DNA from: Methanobacterium sp. UBA176
Lineage (GTDB): Archaea > Methanobacteriota > Methanobacteria > Methanobacteriales > Methanobacteriaceae
DNA length: 64,000 bases
Assembly (NCBI GenBank): GCA_002505765.1
Contig: DAVZ01000042.1
Location: 25,007 to 89,006, forward strand
Direction of reading: 5' to 3'
Shown here: one piece after another, positions 57,632 to 64,000 of the stretch
How positions within the stretch are numbered: position 1 is the stretch's first letter
How the letters are laid out: the number at the start of each line of letters is the position of its first letter
Position numbers and translations under genes: made by a program
Notes under the pieces: generated by a model
What the model saw: only the letters and a program-made list of their open reading frames with translations
Told to the model about the DNA's origin: nothing
Databases searched by the model: none

Positions 57632-58063
57632 TTAGAAAGATTTTTTCATTATTACTGCATCTTCACCATCTTCATAATAATTTTCAAGGAATTCTTTTTC
57701 TTCAAATCCCAATTCCCTGTAAAATTTCCTTGCATCTTTATTTCCAACCCGCACTTCAAGTTTGATATCCCTAACGTGGCATTTAGCAAAGATATTAATA
57801 GCATAATCCACCAGTTCTGATCCTACTTTCTTTCTTCTGTATCTTTTATCAACTGCAAGTGAAATTATATGACCCTCGTCTTCATATCTTATCCAAAATA
57901 TAATATATCCCACCACCATATTATCTTGCTGTGCTACAAGAAATCCTGCTCCTAAATTATAAATATCTATAAGTATACTTGGTGGATAGGGATCCTCAAA
58001 AGCAGCAGTTTCTATTTCCAGTACTCTCTTAATGTCTGGACGTTTAAACTCTCTTATTATCAT
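57632..58063 (-). CDS. rimI: RimI-like GNAT N-acetyltransferase
   Basis: The ATG at 58063 (MIIREFKRPDIKRVLEIE) follows GGAGATATTC, so an upstream in-frame start at 58114 is rejected. The 143-residue protein has the GNAT acetyl-CoA motif LAVDKRYRRKKVGSELV and the late KFYRELGFEEKEFLENYYEDG. Archaeal RimI/Ard1 enzymes acetylate protein N-termini. Its start is only 18 bases from the divergent UPF0146 gene. Confidence 0.9.
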   Translation of the reverse strand: MIIREFKRPDIKRVLEIETAAFEDPYPPSILIDIYNLGAGFLVAQQDNMVVGYIIFWIRYEDEGHIISLAVDKRYRRKKVGSELVDYAINIFAKCHVRDIKLEVRVGNKDARKFYRELGFEEKEFLENYYEDGEDAVIMKKSF

Positions 58064-58081
58064 GAATATCTCCGTGATAGA

Positions 58082-58471
58082 ATGTGGGAAGACTTTGCTC
58101 AATATATAATCCATAATTATGCCGATGCTGATAAGATAATAGAAGTTGGTTCTGGAAAATTCCTTAAAGTAGCATCAATTCTCCAGGAAAACCTTAAAAC
58201 TACTATCCTGATGACAGACATTAATCCTTATTCTAATGAGGTTATTCAAGATGATATTTGTAATCCTGACTTAAAAATATATAAGGGATCATCCCTTATT
58301 TATTCAGTGAGACCCCAGCCAGAAATACAACAATGCATTGTAAAAGTTGCACACATGGTTGGTGCAGACATCATTATAAAACCATTTTCAACCGAATTTG
58401 TAAATTCAGAGCGGATGAAATTAAAAAATTTTAAAAAAGCCACCTTTTACATTAATAAATTTAATGATTAA
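58082..58471 (+). CDS. UPF0146 family protein
   Basis: The 129-residue protein resembles a small Rossmann domain with an early glycine loop (IIEVGSGKFLKVA) and acidic turn (MTDINPYS), as in methyltransferases, but it is shorter than them. This is the archaeal UPF0146 pattern, of unknown activity. It begins 18 bases from the divergent rimI start, so the two promoters must overlap the opposite genes. Confidence 0.88.
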   Translation: MWEDFAQYIIHNYADADKIIEVGSGKFLKVASILQENLKTTILMTDINPYSNEVIQDDICNPDLKIYKGSSLIYSVRPQPEIQQCIVKVAHMVGADIIIKPFSTEFVNSERMKLKNFKKATFYINKFND

Positions 58472-58614
58472 TATTATATGATTTAAATTTTAAAAGAATT
58501 TTAATATAAAAAATCTGGTGATAACAATTTGTTATAAACTATTTTATAATCAATAAAACTAAAAAAATTAAAAATTAAAGTTAATTATTGATATAAATGA
58601 TTTAAAGATGTGTT

Positions 58615-61149
58615 ATGATGAAATGGCAAAATTTAACTGCGGATGAAACCTTAAAAACCCTCAAATCAGATGCAGAAAGGGGTTTAACAACCGAAGAGGC
58701 TAATAAGCGTGGCATTAAATTCGGAAAAAATGAATTGGTCGAAAAAGAGAAAGCCGGGCCTATCAGTCTTTTTCTCGGACAGTTTAAAGACATACTTATA
58801 ATTATACTTTTGATTGCAGCAGTAGCCGCATATTTTGTTGGGGATGCAGTAGATACCGCTGTTATTCTAATTGTCGTGATAATAAATGCCATAGTTGGAT
58901 TTATACAGGAATATCGCGCAGAAAAAGCCATGGAAAAACTTAAAGGACTTATTTCCACCGTTGCAGTTGTAATCAGGAATGGTAAGAAACAGGAAATAGC
59001 TTCCAGTGATCTGGTACCTGGAGATATAGTCATTATCGAAGAAGGAGACAATATCCCTGCAGATTTAAGGATAATAGAAAGTAATGATTTAAATGTTGAT
59101 GAATCTGCATTAACTGGAGAATCAATACCAGTTGAAAAAACTTCTGACGCCATTGAACCTGGAGAAGAAAATACATTTAATACCGTTTTTATGGAAACAG
59201 ATGTATCTTCTGGCAGAGGTAAAGGTGTCGTTATAGGGATAGGTATGAACACTGCTATTGGGAAAATAGCGGAAATGATACAGGAAGAAGAGGAAGAAAC
59301 TCCTTTACATCATAAGATAGGTAGGCTTGGAAGAAATCTTGGAATCCTTGCAATAGGGGTTTGTTCACTGGTTTTTTTCTTAGAGTATTTGCAGGGAGAT
59401 CCAATAGTTGATACATTCCTTACAGCTATTTCACTGGCGGTAGCATCTGTTCCAGAGGGTCTCCCAGCAATTTTAACATTAACACTTGCTCTTGGAATGC
59501 AAAGAATGGCAAGAAGTAAAGCTATTGTCAGGAAACTCCTTGCTGTTGAGACCTTAGGTTCATGTAATGTCATATGCACCGATAAAACAGGGACTCTTAC
59601 TAAAAATAAGATGACTGTTAGAGAAACCCGCATTACAGCTCCTGAAAGAGCATTTGAGATTTCTGCGCTTTGTAACAATGCCAGTATCAACGAAGGTGGA
59701 ATTATAGGCGATCCTACCGACGGAGCCCTGTTAATTTTTGCTGAAGAAAACGGATATTCAAAATCAGATCTTGAAAAAAGATTTCCAAGAATACTTGAAA
59801 TTCCACTGGACAGTGTCAGAAAAAGAATGACCACAATAAATGATTTTGGGGGAGATAAATACGCTCTGGTTAAAGGAGCTCCGGAAATTGTTTTGGAAAT
59901 GTGTATGTGGATTGAAAAGGATGAAAAAGTCCAAAAACTCACCAAACAAGATAAAGAAACCATATTAAATGATTTGAATGATATGGCTGGAAAAGCACTC
60001 CGTGTTCTTGCCCTTGCCTATAAAAAGATTCCTTATGAAGAAAGTAAGTTTGATGAGCTGGATAAAGATAAAACTGAAGAAAATCTTATTTTTGTTGGTT
60101 TGGTGGGAATGATGGACCCACCAAGAAAAGAAGCTAAAGAAGCTGTTGAAACCTGTAAAAAGGCAGGTATTAGGGTAATAATGATAACAGGAGATCATAA
60201 AGATACTGCAGCAGCTATAGCTAAAGAAATTGGAATTCTTACAGATGGTAAGGTTCTCACTGGCTCACAACTTGACAAACTAACAGATAAAGAATTTGGA
60301 AGAATCGTTGAAGATGTTCAGGTTTATGCAAGGGTTTTTCCTGAACAAAAAGTTAGAATCGTAGAGGCACTGAAAGATAAAGAAAACATTACTGCCATGA
60401 CTGGAGACGGTGTAAACGATGCTCCCGCCTTAAAAAGAGCTGCAATAGGTGTATCTATGGGGAGCGGTACTGATGTTGCTAAAGAGTCTTCAGATATGCT
60501 TCTTCAAGACGATAATTTCGCCACCATTGTTAAAGCTGTTAAAGAAGGACGTACCATCTTTGAAAACATTCGAAGATTTGTAAGGTTCCAGCTTTCAACA
60601 AATATAGGCGCTATACTCACCATTACTACTTCATCAATCATCGGCCTCCCTTTACCTTTCAATCCAATTCAAGTCCTATGGATAAACATTATTATGGATG
60701 GCCCACCAGCCCAATCTCTGGGCGTTGAACCTCCAGAAAAGGATGTTATGGAACGTACGCCAATAAAGGAAGAGATCATACCTCGAAAAAATCTCTATAA
60801 AATAATAATTGCCGGGGTGGTAATGACTGTAGGAACACTTGCACTTTATTTCTATGAGCTTTCTATTGGAGTTGGTGGTTTAAAGGCAACATCAGTTGCA
60901 TTTACGGTATTTGTAATGTTCCAGATATTTAATGTATTTAACTGCAGGTCAGAAAGGGGTTTTTCAAACAAATTCCTGATTATAGCCATTGGAATATCCC
61001 TTATACTGCAATTATGCGTTATTTACATTCCATTCTTTGAAGGAATCTTTAGAACAACTGCACTGTCCCTAATCGACTGGATTTTGATTCTGGCAGTTTC
61101 ATCTACGATTATTATAACAGATTTGCTGGCAGACAGATTAATAAAATGA
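58615..61149 (+). CDS. P-type Ca2+/Mn2+-transporting ATPase (SPCA/PMR1-like)
   Basis: The 844-residue pump has the cation N-domain, the TGES dephosphorylation loop and phosphorylation motif DKTGTLT near residue 323. It also has TGDGVNDAPA near 597 and ten membrane helices. Helix 4 holds SVPEGLPAI; helix 5 STNIGAIL has Ala where SERCA has its site-I Glu; helix 6 is NIIMDGPPAQSLG. That pattern matches single-site SPCA-type Ca2+/Mn2+ pumps. The pump exports or sequesters divalent cations across the cytoplasmic membrane. Confidence 0.92.
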   Translation: MMKWQNLTADETLKTLKSDAERGLTTEEANKRGIKFGKNELVEKEKAGPISLFLGQFKDILIIILLIAAVAAYFVGDAVDTAVILIVVIINAIVGFIQEYRAEKAMEKLKGLISTVAVVIRNGKKQEIASSDLVPGDIVIIEEGDNIPADLRIIESNDLNVDESALTGESIPVEKTSDAIEPGEENTFNTVFMETDVSSGRGKGVVIGIGMNTAIGKIAEMIQEEEEETPLHHKIGRLGRNLGILAIGVCSLVFFLEYLQGDPIVDTFLTAISLAVASVPEGLPAILTLTLALGMQRMARSKAIVRKLLAVETLGSCNVICTDKTGTLTKNKMTVRETRITAPERAFEISALCNNASINEGGIIGDPTDGALLIFAEENGYSKSDLEKRFPRILEIPLDSVRKRMTTINDFGGDKYALVKGAPEIVLEMCMWIEKDEKVQKLTKQDKETILNDLNDMAGKALRVLALAYKKIPYEESKFDELDKDKTEENLIFVGLVGMMDPPRKEAKEAVETCKKAGIRVIMITGDHKDTAAAIAKEIGILTDGKVLTGSQLDKLTDKEFGRIVEDVQVYARVFPEQKVRIVEALKDKENITAMTGDGVNDAPALKRAAIGVSMGSGTDVAKESSDMLLQDDNFATIVKAVKEGRTIFENIRRFVRFQLSTNIGAILTITTSSIIGLPLPFNPIQVLWINIIMDGPPAQSLGVEPPEKDVMERTPIKEEIIPRKNLYKIIIAGVVMTVGTLALYFYELSIGVGGLKATSVAFTVFVMFQIFNVFNCRSERGFSNKFLIIAIGISLILQLCVIYIPFFEGIFRTTALSLIDWILILAVSSTIIITDLLADRLIK

Positions 61150-61221
61150 TGGAAAGAATTCTTTTAATCCCATAGATTTTAAATAGAGTTTAGGGCAAAA
61201 ATTCCGTCAGGTTGTATTAAT

Positions 61222-62004
61222 ATGCCGGATAAAAAAAATATAATGATAATGGCAGGCACTAAAGATGCTGCCAGAATCATTGAAAAATTAAATAAACAGA
61301 AAAAATTCTATATTCTGGCTACAACCACCACCCAATACGGTTCTGATATTGCAAAGTCAGCAGGCGCCCATGAAGTTATTTCCCGCAAATTAGAAGAAAA
61401 AGAAATGATAGAACTCGTAGATAAGAAAAAAATTGAAATTCTAATTGATGCTACACACCCTTTTGCTATAAATGCAACAAAAAATGCAATAAATGCTTCA
61501 AAATTAACTGGAATTAATTATATTCGTTTTGAGAGGCCCCAAATGGAGCTTCCAGAAAGCAATCAAATTCATATAGTTTTTTCATTTGAAGAAGCTGCAT
61601 TAAAAGCCAATGAATTAACTGAAGGCCGAATCCTGCACCTTGCAGGAGTTTTAACACTAAAGCCGGTGATTGAAAAAATTGATTCCTCAAGATTATTTGC
61701 AAGAGTGCTACCTTCACTGGATTCCATTAAAAAGTGTCTTGAACATGGATTAAAACAAAAAAATATAATAGCAATGCAGGGAACTTTTTCCAAAGACTTT
61801 AACAGGGCATTAATGGAAGAATATAGCGTCTCCTTGATTATTACCAAAGAAAGTGGAGAAACTGGAGGTACCATCCCTAAAATTGATGCTGCACTTGAAC
61901 TTGGAATCCAAATAGTTTTAGTTACTCGTCCTGTGGTTGTAGAACTTGAAGGTGAAGAAACATTCACAGATGTTGACCAGTTATGCAATTTTATGTTAAA
62001 ATAA
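61222..62004 (+). CDS. cbiJ: Precorrin-6A/cobalt-precorrin-6A reductase
   Basis: The 260-residue enzyme reduces a double bond of the corrin precursor with NAD(P)H. Family features include the opening IMIMAGTKDAARIIEKL, the strongly conserved DATHPFAINATKNA, YIRFERP, LHLAGVLTLKP and the C-terminal ITKESGETGGTIPKIDAA. In an archaeon using the early-cobalt route the cobalt-precorrin-6A substrate is expected. No other corrin gene is adjacent, except that the chelatase gene at 5446 belongs to the same general pathway. Confidence 0.93.
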   Translation: MPDKKNIMIMAGTKDAARIIEKLNKQKKFYILATTTTQYGSDIAKSAGAHEVISRKLEEKEMIELVDKKKIEILIDATHPFAINATKNAINASKLTGINYIRFERPQMELPESNQIHIVFSFEEAALKANELTEGRILHLAGVLTLKPVIEKIDSSRLFARVLPSLDSIKKCLEHGLKQKNIIAMQGTFSKDFNRALMEEYSVSLIITKESGETGGTIPKIDAALELGIQIVLVTRPVVVELEGEETFTDVDQLCNFMLK

Positions 62005-62163
62005 ATAATTTAATGTCTTAATTTTATTTATTTATTAATTATTATTCTAATTTCAGATCACCTATTTTTAAAACTTTATTTAATATGAAAAGTACAATTA
62101 AGACACATTTAGTAAGTGGTAATTATATTAATTAGTCTAATAAATTCTATATTGGTGATTGAA

Positions 62164-62631
62164 ATGAAAATATTAGTAGTTTTTTATTCAAGAACAGGAA
62201 ATACTCGTATAGTTGCCGAAGAAATTAGAAATGGTCTTGATTGTGATATTGAAGAAATAATTGATAAACAAAAAAGATCAGGCATTTTAGGATATTGGCG
62301 TTCTGTATACGATGCCATCAGAAAAAAAGAAACTGTTTTAGAAAAAATAAAAAATGATCCAGAAGATTTTGATCTTCTTATTATAGGAACGCCTGTGTGG
62401 AATCGGAATGTGTCTGTACCCATTAGGACATACATCACCCAGAATCACGCTAAATTTAATAAACTGGCCTTTTTCTGCACAGCTACGGGTCCTAACTTTG
62501 AAGGAGCTATAAAAGGAATAACAGAACTCAGCAACATGTCTCCAATTGCCACATTGGGCATTAGAGCAAAAGAAATCAAAGATAGGAGTTACCAATCTAA
62601 AATACAAGAATTCGTTAAAGCAGTTCAATAA
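62164..62631 (+). CDS. Flavodoxin family protein
   Basis: GGTGATTGAA places the start at ATG 62164 rather than 48 bases upstream. The 155-residue protein has the FMN phosphate loop SRTGNTR at about 9-15, the GTPVWNRNVSVPIRTYI loop and the FFCTATGPNFEG strand. It carries electrons in the cytoplasm. A truncated relative lies 950 bases downstream (63584-63806). Confidence 0.9.
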   Translation: MKILVVFYSRTGNTRIVAEEIRNGLDCDIEEIIDKQKRSGILGYWRSVYDAIRKKETVLEKIKNDPEDFDLLIIGTPVWNRNVSVPIRTYITQNHAKFNKLAFFCTATGPNFEGAIKGITELSNMSPIATLGIRAKEIKDRSYQSKIQEFVKAVQ

Positions 62632-62690
62632 TAAAATCCTCAAATACTATATTCTTAAGATTACATGAATTTAAGGGTCTATTTTATTAT

Positions 62691-63452
62691 ATGATGGCTT
62701 ATAAATTTACTATCATTAATAACATGAATTTAAAGATTAAAATGAAACGTGAAGATGAATTACCGGATTATGAACTGAAAAAAGTTCTTCATGAACCTTT
62801 AGCACCTTACGTATCCAGTGCATATAATATTTTAATTAATCTTGTTCAGGGTTTTGTTCTTGCCTCCATATTTTATGTAATAAGAATCCCAGAACAGTGG
62901 CCCCCTATTGTAGTATGTAATTTAATTATTTGTTTTGGACTTGTAATTGTTATCTGGTATAACTATATTACGAATAGTCAGTATCATGTAATACGTATTA
63001 CAATTTTTGACGTTATTATCCCCATTGTTTTAGGTGTGTGTCAATGTGCATTGGCATTAAATATAAATCAGCCCATCTACATTTTTACCCTATTGGTAAT
63101 TCCAATATTTATTATGATTGAATTTACCCATTTAAATGGGTATATCAAAAACAATGATCCCTTAGCTTTGGGAATCTTTAAAGAACACTATGAAATACTG
63201 GGATTGCAATTTGCTCAGGATATATATGATGAATTTATTAGATTCCATATATTTCACCTGAAAAAAACATTTTTAGCCATAATAATTTTATGTTTTCTAA
63301 CATTATCCAACTATTTTCCTCTGAATTTAGAATTACAAACTTATATTAGCCTTATAGTTATTGGAATATTCATAATAACTGGTACTTATTTTGACCTAAA
63401 CAATTTTTTTAATAATTCAGAAAAGTTAAAGAAATACGGCTATAAATGGTAA
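62691..63452 (+). CDS. Multi-helix membrane protein, unknown
   Basis: The protein has up to 253 residues, with about six hydrophobic segments after a charged N-terminus (KMKREDELPDYELKK). ATG codons at 62691, 62694 and 62724 are all possible starts; no clear ribosome site decides. The cytoplasmic-looking loop EHYEILGLQFAQDIYDEF lies before the last two helices. The family is not recognised. Confidence 0.6.
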   Translation: MMAYKFTIINNMNLKIKMKREDELPDYELKKVLHEPLAPYVSSAYNILINLVQGFVLASIFYVIRIPEQWPPIVVCNLIICFGLVIVIWYNYITNSQYHVIRITIFDVIIPIVLGVCQCALALNINQPIYIFTLLVIPIFIMIEFTHLNGYIKNNDPLALGIFKEHYEILGLQFAQDIYDEFIRFHIFHLKKTFLAIIILCFLTLSNYFPLNLELQTYISLIVIGIFIITGTYFDLNNFFNNSEKLKKYGYKW

Positions 63453-63583
63453 AAATTTAATCATTTAATCTTATTTTAATTTAGGCAATAATTAGAATAC
63501 TCCTTTATAAAAAATGCTTAAATAGGATTACCGCACATAGAAAAATTAAATTTTATATTATTAGATTAAAGAAGCTAAAATTT

Positions 63584-63806
63584 TTGAAATCAGCCGTTAT
63601 ATATTATTCAAGAACTGGAAAATTCTGAAACAGCTAATGCACTTGCAAATAAATTTTCAGGAGATTTAATTAAAATTAAGGATTTAAATAGAAATAGAAC
63701 TACTGGTTGGATAAAAGCTGCTTTAGATGCAAGAGGAGGAAAGAATACCCGAATCGCCGAATTCTTTGAATCGAAACAAATGAAATGGAAATTTCATTAT
63801 AACTAA
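63584..63806 (+). pseudogene. Truncated, frameshifted flavodoxin gene
   Basis: A TTG at 63584 starts LKSAVIYYSRTGK, the flavodoxin FMN loop. The frame then shifts, and NSETANALANKFSGDL, KIKDLNRNRTTGWIKAALD and ARGGKNTRI follow to a stop at 63804-63806. The second half of a flavodoxin is missing. Sequence of possible mobile-element origin begins within 20 bases of the stop, so loss of the 3' end by insertion or deletion is likely. Confidence 0.7.
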
Positions 63807-63819
63807 TTTTTTATATATC

Positions 63820-64000
63820 GAGGCTGTCCCGTAATACATTTTGACGACAGAGATTTTTGATTTATTTATGGATTTGGAGGCCTTGGAAAATCCATGATTT
63901 TCGGGGGGTATCGAAAATTCCTTTGAATTTTAGAAAAATGCTAATCATTTTTCTAACTCCTGAAAATCTGTCAAAAATCATATTTTACGCATCGAAAACA
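63820..64000 (+). repeat. Palindrome-rich edge element, possible insertion-sequence end
   Basis: GAGGCTGTCCCGTAATAC at 63820 resembles terminal inverted repeats of transposons of the GGCTGTCCC type. Beyond it come stacked hairpins: GAAAATC-3-GATTTTC at 63886-63902, an AAAATTC/GAATTTT pair near 63914-63932, and AGAAAAATG/CATTTTTCT at about 63932-63954. These are of the same style as the dispersed leader palindromes. No transposase is visible before the window ends. Confidence 0.4.

Noticed and set aside
58064..58114. Upstream extension of rimI by 17 codons
   Set aside because: GGAGAT supports the ATG at 58063, the protein family starts there, and the extension would overlap the divergent UPF0146 start.
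59310..59963. Long minus-strand open frame within the P-type ATPase gene
   Set aside because: It is the antisense shadow of strongly conserved coding sequence including DKTGTLT.

Overview
The window is a chromosomal segment of a methanogenic archaeon of the order Methanobacteriales, most likely a Methanobacterium species. The evidence is direct: coenzyme M synthesis (ComA), a methanogenesis-marker metalloprotein, a TfuA protein of the McrA-thioamidation type, Mur-ligase homologues of the pseudomurein kind, an archaeal ether-lipid enzyme (GGGP synthase), archaeal ribosomal proteins P0/P1/L40e, TFE, Spt5/NusG and SecE, and MEDS-domain sensor kinase architecture. DNA is AT-rich, starts are preceded by GGTGA/GGAGG sites, and TATA boxes of the form TTTATATA are visible.

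Layout. 1-5.3 kb: small membrane and surface proteins, redox proteins (NifX-like, iron-sulfur flavoprotein), a DUF2178/HTH pair with a palindromic operator, a DUF116 protein and a decayed methyltransferase. 5.4-9.8 kb: a chelatase AAA-VWA fusion, a decayed aminoglycoside N-acetyltransferase, Tsr3, L40e and GGGP synthase. 10.3-13 kb: an orphan hybrid-composition histidine kinase. 13-14.1 kb: DUF169 and a small coiled-coil protein. 14.1-20.3 kb (minus): a four-gene cell-wall operon (double Mur ligase, single Mur ligase, VanW-like exported protein, MobA-like nucleotidyltransferase). 21-25.9 kb: HypD, phosphoglycolate phosphatase, TldE/PmbA, a radical SAM protein and a zinc-ribbon membrane protein. 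25.9-36.4 kb (minus): Mmp16, an MFS exporter, then the classic archaeal block ftsZ-secE-spt5-L11-L1-P0-P1-alaS. 37.3-40.4 kb: comA followed by an ABC ATPase, a P-loop GTPase-like protein and an Fe-S protein. 40.6-43.8 kb: a BASS-type transporter, a CofE paralogue, TFE and an HD protein. 43.8-45.2 kb (minus): a bactofilin-like/DUF4004 module that looks bacterial. 45.5-47.3 kb: TfuA plus a LarE-like sulfurtransferase. 47.3-52.8 kb (minus): CBS, Usp, amidohydrolase and a secreted caspase-like PKD protein. 53-58.1 kb (minus): carB, carA, rimI. 58.1-63.5 kb: UPF0146, an SPCA-like Ca2+/Mn2+ ATPase, CobK/CbiJ, flavodoxin and a membrane protein. The right edge holds a truncated flavodoxin copy beside what may be the end of a mobile element.

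The most interesting undescribed combinations are the VanW-like protein inside the pseudomurein-type operon, the TfuA-LarE pair (a possible sulfur route for methyl-coenzyme M reductase modification), the comA-linked ABC/GTPase/Fe-S trio, and the bactofilin-DUF4004 pair with its own operator. A family of stacked short palindromes sits in several gene leaders. No tRNA, rRNA or cas gene was found.
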